DNA from: Lachnospiraceae bacterium
Lineage (GTDB): Bacteria; Bacillota; Clostridia; Lachnospirales; Lachnospiraceae
Assembly: GCA_910576385.1 (NCBI GenBank)
Contig: CAJTIR010000008.1
Span: 1-64,000, forward strand
Direction of reading: 5' to 3'
DNA length: 64,000 nt
The notes under the pieces were generated by a model. The model was not told where the DNA came from. It did no database searches and worked only from the letters and a program-made list of their open reading frames with translations. The position numbers and the translations under genes were made by a program. Below are positions 1 through 7,521 of this stretch, in pieces (the stretch's first letter is position 1; the number at the start of each line of letters is the position of its first letter).

Positions 1-15
1 GTTTTGTAAATTCAT
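1..15 (-). CDS. Start of the next ICE gene (partial, runs off the left edge)
   Basis: Only five codons are inside the window: ATG AAT TTA CAA AAC on the minus strand, preceded by GAGGAATGTC, a good ribosome binding site at normal spacing. It lies 73 bp downstream of the virD4 stop. In Tn1549-type elements the next genes are small membrane and VirB6-like transfer proteins, so this is probably one of them, but nothing in the visible residues identifies it. Confidence 0.4.
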
Positions 16-88
16 GACATTCCTCTTTTGGTAAATTATTTGGCAAAATCATTTTACACGAAAGAGCGTTTGTCGTGAATTTTTTATT

Positions 89-1723
89 TTATAAATTTTC
101 TAAAATATTCACCTTTTGTATAGTTTTCATTAAGTTCGCGCTTATGGGGCGTTCCCCACGCACAAAAAGAAGTGCGTAGCGGTTGTCAAGCATACGCACC
201 TCGTCTGGGGTTAAAAGCTCACGCCCCGAAATCTGGTAGTTAGTGGAATAGTTGCCGCTCCGTCCAGAGCTTTTCCCGTAGGTGTTTGTGTCTATCGTCG
301 CTTTTCCAAGAAGCTCACTTACAAACTTATGGGTACTCTGCTCGTTGCCGCCGAGATAGAGGAACTCATCGGCGTTCCCGACGATGCTTTCCCACTGTTT
401 CTCAAACAGGGCTTTAAGCTGTGCCAGATTTTGCAGGATAATCGAAACGGACACGCCCCTTGACCTCATAACTGACAGTATCTTGTCAAAGTCATCTGGC
501 AAACTGACGTTCGCAAATTCATCCATAATGAACTGGCAGTGGACGGGCAGGCTCCCGCCGTACTTGTGGTCGGCAAGGTAGAATAACTGTTGGAATAGCT
601 GCGTGTATAACAGCGACACAAGGAAATTAAAACTGGTGTCGTTGTCTGGTATCAGTGCGAACAGTGCGACTTTCTTCTCCCCCAAAGACGGCAAATCCAG
701 TTCGTCCGTAGCGGTCAAGGATGCAAGACTTTCCAAATTGAACTTCTCAAGCCTTGCGGCAAGGGTTATCTGGATGCTCTTTAGCGTTTTGGCTGAACCA
801 GAATGATAATCTCTGTAATACTTTAATGCGATATGCTCTGGGTTCACCATCTCCAAACGGTCAAACAGTTCGTCAAGGGGGCTTACATAGCCGTCGTCGT
901 CCTCCCGTACCTCGCCCGCCCTTAACAGCTCCATCACCATCGGGAAATTCTGCTCGTCTGGCGGGGCTTCGTATTTCAGATAGAACACGAGGGATAAAAG
1001 CAGCATACTAGCCGCCGTGTCCCAGAACGGGTCTTGCGACTGGCTTCCTTTTGGCGTGGTTGCCTTAAAGAGATTCGTCACAAGCCGCTGCACGTCGTTG
1101 TCGTTCCGAAGATAGACAAACGGGTTGTAACAGTGGCTCTTGTGCATATTGATTAAATCAAGCACACGCACCTCATAGCCTTTCTTTTCCAGAAGCCCGC
1201 CTGTGTCACGGACAATCTCGCCTTTCGGGTCTAAGATTACCATTGACGTGTTGCACTGCATGACGTTCGGTTTACAAAAAAATCTGGTCTTTCCTGCGCC
1301 AGAGCCGCCCACCACGAGGATATTCAGATTCCTCCTGTGCTTCTTCCCGTCAAGCCCGATGCGGACGCTCTGGGTCAGCAGCTTGTTTTCCGATGCGTCT
1401 TTATCTCGGTACTTCTTATTGAGAGTGCCTGCGCTGCCCCATTTTGCAGAGCCGTGTTCCTCCCCCTTGCGGTAGTTCCTGCGTGTGGAGAAATAAACGC
1501 CGATTCCCATGCCGTAGGCAAGCAGGAAAATAAGGACAGTCCTTACGCTGTCCCCACAAACCGTTATGGAAAACGGGTTCTCGATTGCCACGGATAGATT
1601 CTCTATAATCTCCACGATGCCGCCACTGACATAAGGGGCAGTCAGCAGGGCAAGCCATACAACAGGAACAATCCCACATAAAGAGAGGATTAAGCCCGCC
1701 TTGTAATCGTCACCGTTCTTCAT
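89..1723 (-). CDS. virD4: VirD4/TraG-type type IV coupling protein
   Basis: This is the ATPase that links the relaxosome to the type IV secretion channel at the inner membrane. Two hydrophobic segments lie near the N-terminus (about residues 10-30 and 60-75). A Walker A motif VVGGSGAGKTRFF follows near residue 135, then a Walker B-like IMDEFANV and the downstream SRGVSVSIILQNLAQL block typical of TraG/VirD4 proteins. At 544 residues the length fits the ICE family. The ATG overlaps the end of the small upstream gene by 14 bp, indicating translational coupling. It is the last complete gene of the relaxase operon seen here. It could only be mistaken for a TraG variant of the same family. Confidence 0.93.
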   Translation of the reverse strand: MKNGDDYKAGLILSLCGIVPVVWLALLTAPYVSGGIVEIIENLSVAIENPFSITVCGDSVRTVLIFLLAYGMGIGVYFSTRRNYRKGEEHGSAKWGSAGTLNKKYRDKDASENKLLTQSVRIGLDGKKHRRNLNILVVGGSGAGKTRFFCKPNVMQCNTSMVILDPKGEIVRDTGGLLEKKGYEVRVLDLINMHKSHCYNPFVYLRNDNDVQRLVTNLFKATTPKGSQSQDPFWDTAASMLLLSLVFYLKYEAPPDEQNFPMVMELLRAGEVREDDDGYVSPLDELFDRLEMVNPEHIALKYYRDYHSGSAKTLKSIQITLAARLEKFNLESLASLTATDELDLPSLGEKKVALFALIPDNDTSFNFLVSLLYTQLFQQLFYLADHKYGGSLPVHCQFIMDEFANVSLPDDFDKILSVMRSRGVSVSIILQNLAQLKALFEKQWESIVGNADEFLYLGGNEQSTHKFVSELLGKATIDTNTYGKSSGRSGNYSTNYQISGRELLTPDEVRMLDNRYALLFVRGERPISANLMKTIQKVNILENL

Positions 1724-1907
1724 GGCACTTGCACGGGGCGACCTTTACTTTTCTTGTCGGGGCGAATGCCACCCTTTTTATCAGCTCGTCAACAGGCTCG
1801 GTGGGGCGTTCCTCCTGTATCTGCTGCGTCCGCAGGGTGTTGAGGGCATTGAGGACGATGTTCTTATCGTATTTGTCCAATGCCAGATGGTATCGTTCTT
1901 CTTTCAT
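1710..1907 (-). CDS. Small conserved ICE protein, paralogue of the gene at 40039-40236
   Basis: This 65-residue protein starts at ATG 1907, chosen because GGAGG sits seven bases upstream; an in-frame GTG nine bases earlier overlaps that ribosome binding site. It overlaps the start of virD4. The family and function are not known to me. The centre, with a VDELIKRV core followed by AP and a basic stretch, clearly resembles the small protein encoded near the other end of the element (VDELIFKV, also followed by AP and basic residues), so the ICE carries two members of this family. No membrane segment or enzyme motif is visible. Confidence 0.75.
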   Translation of the reverse strand: MKEERYHLALDKYDKNIVLNALNTLRTQQIQEERPTEPVDELIKRVAFAPTRKVKVAPCKCHEER

Positions 1908-1922
1908 GGGCTGCACCTCCGA

Positions 1923-2786
1923 TTAGCGTTCCTGCTCCTTATGCTTGGGCGGCTTGTTCTTCTCAAGGCTCTTATACATGTCCGACTGGATTTCGCCAAG
2001 TACGTCACGCATCGAGCCAAGCTGCCCTTTAAATTCCTGCGTTTCCATGCCCGCAAACTCTTTCGGGAGATTGTCGAAGCGGAAGCCTTTGGTGTCCACG
2101 CCGTAGCGGGAGCTTACCATATAGGCGACGCAGAACGACTTGAACTCTGAAACGTCACGGCTCTCCTTGTGCTTGAAGTCAAAGACCGCCGCCGACACTT
2201 CCTTTGCCATGCTGACAAAAAGCTGTTCCTCATTTAATCCCGTCTTGATGAAGATGGTCTGCTGTGCGCTGTCGTAAAAAGCAGGCAGCTCAAGGTCATC
2301 CACTGGCACAAAGGAAACGGGGCTTGCGTCAATCATCGCCGACACAAGCTCCCGCATGGTTTTGGCTTCCTGCGGCTGCTGCCTGTCCTTTGCCGAGGTC
2401 TGGGAAATGTCGTAGACCACTTTTGCGTTATAGCCGACCGCCTTTGAGCCGTCCTCCCGCTCGTATTCTTTCCCTGGCTCAAGGATGGTGACTTTCTGTG
2501 CGTCCTTGTCCACATAGGCACGGCTCTGTTTCCAACTGCCGTAATCCTTAAGCTGCGTCGCTTCGGGCATCTGTGCCGACACCAAGATGGCGTTGTTGAC
2601 GGAGTAACGGTCAAAATGCCCCTGCACGTCAAGGTACTGCTGGAACGCACCTCCGTCCGCCATCATTTGTTCGCAGGTCGTATCTATCAGCTCATAGGCT
2701 GCTTTCCGCTGCTCCTGTTTCTGGGCAGCCCATTCCTCTTTGTTAAAAGGTCTGCCGCCGCCACTGAATACATCATAAATGCTCAT
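1923..2786 (-). CDS. ArdC/LtrC-like single-strand DNA-binding protein
   Basis: A 287-residue protein encoded between pcfB-like and virD4-region genes. The segment around residues 55-100 (YSVNNAILVSAQMP, then a W-K-x-x-x-A pattern) matches the N-terminal domain of ArdC/LtrC-type proteins, which bind single-stranded DNA and are known as antirestriction or transfer accessory proteins. No zinc-metalloprotease HExxH motif of full ArdC proteins is seen; the second half has an FxSMAKEVSAAVFD helix instead, so peptidase activity is unlikely. It begins two bases after the previous stop, inside the relaxase operon, which suggests a role on the transferred strand. Confidence 0.7.
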   Translation of the reverse strand: MSIYDVFSGGGRPFNKEEWAAQKQEQRKAAYELIDTTCEQMMADGGAFQQYLDVQGHFDRYSVNNAILVSAQMPEATQLKDYGSWKQSRAYVDKDAQKVTILEPGKEYEREDGSKAVGYNAKVVYDISQTSAKDRQQPQEAKTMRELVSAMIDASPVSFVPVDDLELPAFYDSAQQTIFIKTGLNEEQLFVSMAKEVSAAVFDFKHKESRDVSEFKSFCVAYMVSSRYGVDTKGFRFDNLPKEFAGMETQEFKGQLGSMRDVLGEIQSDMYKSLEKNKPPKHKEQER

Positions 2787-2788
2787 GC

Positions 2789-3655
2789 TTATCTTGCTCC
2801 TTTCGATTTTGGTTTGCGTTTCCGCTTCTGGGGCTGCTTATGCTCCGTCTTTCCTGCGGGCGGCTTCTTCGCCCTGTCGGGAGATTTCTCTTTGTCAAGA
2901 TTCGGGGAAGCGTCCGCTTCCTGCCCCTTGCGGCTCTCCTTGATTTTCCGCAGTTCCTCCCTGACTGACGGCTTCTCTGCCTTAGCCATAGTAGCCCCCT
3001 CTGCGGGCTTCCTTTGCTGCTTTGAGGTAGGCTCGGACAGAGGGGATTTTTCTGTCTTTGCCACCGAGGGGTTTGGGGCGTTTTCCTCTTTCTGCATGGG
3101 CTTTCCCATAAGGGCGTCCATGAGCCTGTCTTTCTCCGCCTTTTCCTCCACGCCGACGTCTGGCTCTGGCTGACCGTCCTTTGCCCCTGCATCTTTTTCT
3201 CCTGCGGGCTTGGCATCTCTCGCCCTTCCTTTTTCCCCTTTTGATTTCTCCGCTTCGGTCACGATGGAAGCAGTATCTACCGACGCAAGGCTGAACCGCT
3301 CCACGATGCGGCTGATTTTCGATGCGTCCTCGGCTCTCGCAATCACGTCCACCTCCGCATTGGGGTCTTTGTTCTTGCGGTCTGCCAAAACGCAATAGAG
3401 TACGCCGTATTTCTTCGCCTCCTGCGTGAACTTCTTCAAGTCGCCGCTCTTTACGGTAAAGACTTTTAATTCTTTCCCAGAGCGGAGCATGTTTGTGAGC
3501 CTTGCCTTTCCTTTGGTTTTCTGTTCCTCTTTTAAAATGGAGTAGAGCAGGATTGCGATGTTCTTCGCACCCGCCCCCGTGATTCTGGCTGCGACCTCAA
3601 ATCCCTCCAAGCTCATCCTTACGATTTGCTCCGCCGCTTCGCCGCCTGTGTTCAT
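2789..3655 (-). CDS. pcfB: PcfB-family (DUF3801) conjugation accessory protein
   Basis: The first 125 residues have the pattern of the PcfB/DUF3801 family: AAEQIVRMSLEGFEV, then a globular domain ending in ISRIVERFSL. In pCF10, PcfB is needed with the coupling protein PcfC for substrate recruitment. The remaining 160 residues are Lys/Glu/Pro-rich and probably disordered. The ATG at 3655 has an AAAGGAG ribosome binding site and overlaps the last 59 bp of the relaxase gene, so the two are translationally coupled. The family assignment is firm for the N-terminal half. The function of the charged tail is unknown. Confidence 0.8.
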   Translation of the reverse strand: MNTGGEAAEQIVRMSLEGFEVAARITGAGAKNIAILLYSILKEEQKTKGKARLTNMLRSGKELKVFTVKSGDLKKFTQEAKKYGVLYCVLADRKNKDPNAEVDVIARAEDASKISRIVERFSLASVDTASIVTEAEKSKGEKGRARDAKPAGEKDAGAKDGQPEPDVGVEEKAEKDRLMDALMGKPMQKEENAPNPSVAKTEKSPLSEPTSKQQRKPAEGATMAKAEKPSVREELRKIKESRKGQEADASPNLDKEKSPDRAKKPPAGKTEHKQPQKRKRKPKSKGAR

Positions 3656-5054
3656 GCTTCATCAGCTCCTTTCCTTTTTCTTTGTTCTCGTCTGCCCGTA
3701 TGGTCTGCAACTTCTCTTTGATAGTGCCGCTGCGGGCTTCGATTCCCTCGCACAATCTGACCTCCCTCCGCAGTGTTTTCATGCGCCCCGTGATTTCCGA
3801 CAATCGAGCCTTGACCGCTTCTTTTTCCTCGTTATTGCCGCATGGCATAGAGGTATCCCCGCAGGGGGTTTCTTTGCCAACGGATTTTCGGGATTGGGAG
3901 TAAAGCCCCTTACGCTGTTCGGTCAGCTCCTGCATCTCGGATTCCAGAGAGCCTTTATAGGACAAAAGCTGCTCCGCCGTGTCGATGTGGTTGCGGCAGA
4001 GCAGCCTTGTTTCATCTGTGATGGCGTCCATCTTCATTAAATCGTCTTTCAGAAGATAGTGAAGCCGTGCATGATTCTGTTTCTTCCCTTTGGGCAGGAT
4101 GCCGAGTCTGTAACAATAATGGAGATACAGCCCACGCAAGCCGCCTATTTTCTTTGCGTCTTTCAGAGAGCCACGGACACGATAGACCTTGACCTGCGGC
4201 TGCTGTTTGGAAAAGCTCTGGAATTTGACTGCATATGAATTTTCCTGTATGCGTTCCGTTATCCTCTCGTTGGTATAATCTTCGCCGAGCTTATAGAGCC
4301 GCTTCGGTCTTTCCCAACCTTTGCCGATAATCGTCCAGTATTTTCGGTTGGAGTCAAAATTGATGCGGTATCCCATTTCCGCTAACTGGCGGTCAAAGTC
4401 TTTCAGCGTAAACGATTTTGAGATGGCTTCGTCCACCGCCTGCCGTGCCACGGTATCCCTTGTGGGCAGACCGTTCTTCTCGGCTTGGTATAAAGCATAG
4501 GGTTTCTTTCTGCCGCTTGGGTGTTCAATGACCGATAAGGAATACTCACGGCATAACTCATCCGAACGCTTACGCAATAACCGCAGATTCTTCTTGTTAT
4601 CGTGATAGTGCTTTCCGTCCACATAGGAAACGGAATTGACAACAAAGTGGTTATGCAGGCACTCCGTATTCAGATGTGTCGCCACAATCACTTGGAATCG
4701 GTCGCCCCACATCTTCTCCGCCAGCTTCACGCCGACCTCATGTGCCTGCTCTGTCGTGACCTCGCCCGCCTTAAAGCTCTGGAAGCCGTGATAGCAGACA
4801 ATCTCGCTCTGGTCGTTCCATTGGGCTTTGGCTATCATCATCTCGTCCCTTGCCGTAGCGGGGTCACAATTTACGCCCGTGACAAAAAACTGCCGCTCGG
4901 TCTTGTCGCCGTTGGTGGCATACTTCATCACATCGCCCATCGCCTGCAAGTCGGCTTTGCTGTATTTGGGGTTGGCGGTCTTTTCTGGATTCTCGGCGTA
5001 GTCGATGGGATGGTCGAGCCTGCCCTTTACGTCCCAGATTTCGCAGACTGCCAT
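3597..5054 (-). CDS. Conjugative relaxase, MOBP-type (Tn1549-like)
   Basis: This 485-residue nuclease would nick the ICE origin of transfer and pilot the strand. The start at 5054 is chosen because its ATG overlaps the mobC stop as TGATG; an upstream extension of 21 codons is possible but lies inside mobC. The third relaxase motif is HLNTECLHNHFVVNSVS (near residue 130), with two histidines for metal binding. The C-terminal half is basic and ends in coiled-coil-like segments. Neighbours MobC, PcfB and VirD4 form the standard relaxosome-coupling set. A second, unrelated relaxase (MobV) is encoded at 23296-24261. Confidence 0.9.
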   Translation of the reverse strand: MAVCEIWDVKGRLDHPIDYAENPEKTANPKYSKADLQAMGDVMKYATNGDKTERQFFVTGVNCDPATARDEMMIAKAQWNDQSEIVCYHGFQSFKAGEVTTEQAHEVGVKLAEKMWGDRFQVIVATHLNTECLHNHFVVNSVSYVDGKHYHDNKKNLRLLRKRSDELCREYSLSVIEHPSGRKKPYALYQAEKNGLPTRDTVARQAVDEAISKSFTLKDFDRQLAEMGYRINFDSNRKYWTIIGKGWERPKRLYKLGEDYTNERITERIQENSYAVKFQSFSKQQPQVKVYRVRGSLKDAKKIGGLRGLYLHYCYRLGILPKGKKQNHARLHYLLKDDLMKMDAITDETRLLCRNHIDTAEQLLSYKGSLESEMQELTEQRKGLYSQSRKSVGKETPCGDTSMPCGNNEEKEAVKARLSEITGRMKTLRREVRLCEGIEARSGTIKEKLQTIRADENKEKGKELMKHEHRRRSGGANRKDELGGI

Positions 5055-5386
5055 CAGCCAGACATCTTCCTCGGCACAAGGTAGCACCTGCCCACGTCCA
5101 GACGGAAGTCCCGCCACCGTTTGGCTTCGTCATAGAGCATCGGCGTGTCCACAAAGTTTAAGGCGTTCGCCTTTGCCGCAAGCTGGTTGATGCGGTTGCC
5201 GATGGCGGACAATTCCCGCATGATTTTATAAAACTCTGGGTCTGGCTTCTCACATAGGCGGTAGCCCATGACCATCGACTGGAGCAGGGCTTGTCTGGAG
5301 TGTCCCGCCCTCTCCGCAAGGGAGCAGAGGTATTCAGCTTCTTCCTCGGTCAGTCGGAACAGTATCTGCACGTTTCGTTTCCGCAT
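5054..5386 (-). CDS. mobC: MobC-like relaxosome accessory protein
   Basis: A 110-residue protein starting at ATG 5386, preceded by AAAGGGGGATTTGG. It opens with RNVQILFRLTEEEAEYL, a ribbon-helix-helix-like start typical of mobilization accessory proteins, and has the conserved IGNRINQLAAKAN helix near its middle, the signature of the MobC/bacterial mobilization family. It binds the transfer origin and helps the relaxase open DNA. Its TGA overlaps the relaxase ATG. Its own start lies inside the DUF3789 gene. Confidence 0.85.
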   Translation of the reverse strand: MRKRNVQILFRLTEEEAEYLCSLAERAGHSRQALLQSMVMGYRLCEKPDPEFYKIMRELSAIGNRINQLAAKANALNFVDTPMLYDEAKRWRDFRLDVGRCYLVPRKMSG

Positions 5387-5498
5387 CCAAATCCCCCTTT
5401 CCCTCGGACAGCCTGTTAATCTGCAACACACACATAGCCGCCACGCCGACCATGCCGCCGAGCGTTGCGCCGAGGATAAAATATAAAAACTCACTCAT
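5334..5498 (-). CDS. DUF3789-type small membrane protein
   Basis: A 54-residue protein read in a different frame from mobC and overlapping its start by 53 bp. It begins MSEFLYFILGATLGG and continues through one hydrophobic segment to CVLQINRLSEGKGD, a layout I recognise as DUF3789. An AAAGGAATCCAAGA ribosome binding site precedes the ATG. It is always small and single-pass in related elements, and its role in transfer is unknown. The short length explains why it is easily missed. Confidence 0.7.
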   Translation of the reverse strand: MSEFLYFILGATLGGMVGVAAMCVLQINRLSEGKGDLDAETKRADTVPTDRGRS

Positions 5499-5520
5499 TC
5501 TTGGATTCCTTTCTGTGACC

Positions 5521-5595
5521 GCCGTGCCTCACACGGCATGGCGGCATACTTTGGCATTGTTCTTTTTACGGGGTATTAGGGGAGCTTTCCCCTAA
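5521..5595. other. Candidate origin-of-transfer region of the ICE
   Basis: The 160-bp gap upstream of the DUF3789-mobC-relaxase genes contains two clean stem-loops: GCCGTG/CACGGC (5521-5537) and the perfect 8-bp stem TTAGGGGA/TCCCCTAA with a four-base loop (5576-5595). Neither is followed by a T-run on the minus strand, so they do not look like terminators. Transfer origins of this relaxase type usually lie just upstream of mobC. The nick site cannot be placed from sequence alone. Confidence 0.35.
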
Positions 5596-5658
5596 CAAGC
5601 GAATTTTGTTTCCATCGGCAGATGGATAACCAAATTCAGTGCTTGGTAAGACGTGTCT

Positions 5659-5949
5659 TTAATCCCCGCCCTCGTGACAGCATCCTTTACATACCATTCT
5701 GAAGCACGGACATTCCGAACAACAATCGTCCTCAAAATCATCTTCCTCGGATTCGCTTTCTTCCCCTGCGTCCTCCATAGGGTCGTTAATCTCGGCTTCG
5801 CCGCAGACAAAATCCCCGTCAGAAAACCTCACAAGGTCGGTGTCAAACAGGATAATCTTTAACTTCTCCGCCGCCTGTTCGGGGCTGTCGGCATGGATGG
5901 AAACGGTCTTTGCATAGTGGGCGACAAGGGTCACTTCATAATTCTTCAA
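5659..5949 (-). CDS. DpnD/PcfM-like small acidic protein
   Basis: A 96-residue protein whose start resembles the DpnD/PcfM family (KNYEVTLVAHYAKTVSIHAD, then a segment rich in Glu/Ala). It then runs into a very acidic stretch and a cysteine cluster near the C-terminus (CCSECPCF, CKGCC) that could bind a metal. The start is a TTG at 5949, supported by GGGAGG eight bases upstream; no ATG is suitably placed. Function in the element is unknown; PcfM is encoded in the pCF10 transfer operon. Confidence 0.6.
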   Translation of the reverse strand: MKNYEVTLVAHYAKTVSIHADSPEQAAEKLKIILFDTDLVRFSDGDFVCGEAEINDPMEDAGEESESEEDDFEDDCCSECPCFRMVCKGCCHEGGD

Positions 5950-6023
5950 TCGGTCTTTCCTCCCTTTGGGTCTGAAATTTTGTGATAGTTACGGTTGTTT
6001 CCAACAGAAAAATCTTCATCCAG

Positions 6024-7013
6024 TCAGCGGGCATCCCTCCTCCCACGGCTCGGTTTCTGCCTTGCAATTCCCAGATAGGACATTAAAAAATCGTTGAAGT
6101 CCTTGCCGATTGGCGGCGGTTCATCAACGATTCGGTAGTCTTTCTGCAATAATTCTTTCAAGGCGGCTGTACATAAACGACCTGCCCTGTCCTTATCCAG
6201 ATGCAGAAATATGGTCTTGATTTGCGGGTTTGCTTTTAAAAAAGTCGTGAGGGCAACAGGAATTTTGCTCTCTTTCAGCTCTTTCTTCGGCTGGTACACG
6301 CCCGACAGGGAGAGAAGATTCTCTGCCTTATAATCTTTTCCCTCACATTTTAAATAGGTGGCATAGGAGAGTAAGTCAATGGCAGCTTCAAATAAATGCA
6401 CGGCGTCAGTCGGCTCTTTTGCCAGAAGCCGAAACGAATACCGCTTGTCGCTGCCCGATGCGTCACGCTTGAAGCTTCCCATTGTGCCACGGCAGGCGGC
6501 GTACTTTGGCGTCCCGCTTTCATCCTTTCCGATAAAAACAGCATTGTGGTAGTCGGCACTCTCGAAAATAATCCCCTCGGCAATGCACTCTTGGATAATC
6601 TGGTAGTCAATGCCACGCCCGAAAAGATACTCCGCCACCCTGTCACAATTTTTGTTCTTCGGCGGCAGGAGCATCACCTTTGGCTCGTCTTTCTTCACGG
6701 CAGGGGGCGGCGGCTTCCAGTCCGCCATCGTCTGCCCCGTGAGGATTTCCACGGCTTCCACAAAGCCATATTCCTTGACTTTCATCAGATAGTCGAGGGC
6801 AGAATAGCCGCCGAACCCCCTCGACCACCAGTACCATTTGCCGTTGGAAATCTTTAGGCTGTCATGCTCGGCGGTACAGTAGACGTTCGTCGTGCCTTTG
6901 ACTTTGACAAGGTTGCTCGGCTCATAGGCTCTAAGATAGGAGAGTAAATCTATCTGCCTTGCCTGCTCAAGCACGTCTGGGTCAATCTGCACATAGGGTC
7001 TGTTACTTCTCAT
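6024..7013 (-). CDS. TOPRIM/DUF3991 primase-like protein
   Basis: A 329-residue protein with the DUF3991 layout. A DnaG-like N-terminal zinc-finger remnant (residues about 40-75, VYCTAEHDSLKI then WYWWSRGFGGYSALDYL) is followed by a TOPRIM fold with the acidic motif FLHLDKDRAGR near residue 275. Such proteins are found in conjugative elements and are thought to prime or process the transferred strand. The zinc ligands of a true CHC2 finger are not complete, so it may not be an active primase. It is encoded ten bases after the DUF3848 gene, in the same operon. Confidence 0.78.
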   Translation of the reverse strand: MRSNRPYVQIDPDVLEQARQIDLLSYLRAYEPSNLVKVKGTTNVYCTAEHDSLKISNGKWYWWSRGFGGYSALDYLMKVKEYGFVEAVEILTGQTMADWKPPPPAVKKDEPKVMLLPPKNKNCDRVAEYLFGRGIDYQIIQECIAEGIIFESADYHNAVFIGKDESGTPKYAACRGTMGSFKRDASGSDKRYSFRLLAKEPTDAVHLFEAAIDLLSYATYLKCEGKDYKAENLLSLSGVYQPKKELKESKIPVALTTFLKANPQIKTIFLHLDKDRAGRLCTAALKELLQKDYRIVDEPPPIGKDFNDFLMSYLGIARQKPSRGRRDAR

Positions 7014-7023
7014 TCAAGCAGGC

Positions 7024-7371
7024 TCACCTCTCTTTCCCAGACAAAATCTTTTCCGTCTTAACCATATAGGACTTAAAATCTGCGATGGTCTGGCGCAGTT
7101 CATCCATGCGGGAATCCTCCCGTCCAAGCCATTCCTCATAAATATCCTGCAAAAGATTCGGGGATTTTATAAGGGCTTTTGCCGCCTGCGGGGAATAATC
7201 CACATTGGAAAAACAATCGGCAATCTCATTTTTCATGGCAATCTGATATGCGGCATCGTAAATTTCCTGCGGCGTTTTTGCCTGCATTTCTTCCCGAAAA
7301 AAGGAAAGCTCCCGCTGTACCTTGTCGGTCAGCCTTTGGTTAAGGGACTGTCTGTACTCTTGGTAATTCAA
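7024..7371 (-). CDS. DUF3848-like small helical protein
   Basis: A 115-residue protein, predicted all-helical, with the family pattern TPQEIYDAAYQIAMKNEI, then a segment ending in LLQDIYEEWLGRED and an amphipathic C-terminal helix. I recognise this as DUF3848, a domain common in Firmicutes ICEs, function unknown. The start is TTG at 7371 behind GGAGGTGTGTGA, a strong ribosome binding site. It is the first gene of the TOPRIM operon, following a terminator at 7391-7440. Confidence 0.65.
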   Translation of the reverse strand: MNYQEYRQSLNQRLTDKVQRELSFFREEMQAKTPQEIYDAAYQIAMKNEIADCFSNVDYSPQAAKALIKSPNLLQDIYEEWLGREDSRMDELRQTIADFKSYMVKTEKILSGKER

Positions 7372-7390
7372 TCACACACCTCCTAGAAAA

Positions 7391-7440
7391 TAAAATAAGC
7401 CGAGGGATTTTCGTTGTGAAAACCTCTCGGCTATGTAAGA
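7391..7440 (-). terminator. Intrinsic terminator downstream of the cyclase-like gene
   Basis: A 15-bp stem (7398-7412 with 7418-7432, wobbles at two positions) with a short loop is followed on the minus strand by TTATTTTATTTT. It separates the AT-rich cargo gene from the DUF3848 operon. The motif TTACATAGCC at its 5' side recurs at two other ICE hairpins (39615-39624, 39678-39687). Confidence 0.8.
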
Positions 7441-7521
7441 CGATTTAATAACGGATATAACCTTTTAACAAAATTAAAATTTTCATAATAACTATTTTAT
7501 CATCATATTCAAACTTTCCTC

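Noticed and set aside
5592-5810. Open frame of 72 codons on the minus strand
   Set aside because: It overlaps the PcfM-like gene in another frame, lacks a start signal and shows no family resemblance.
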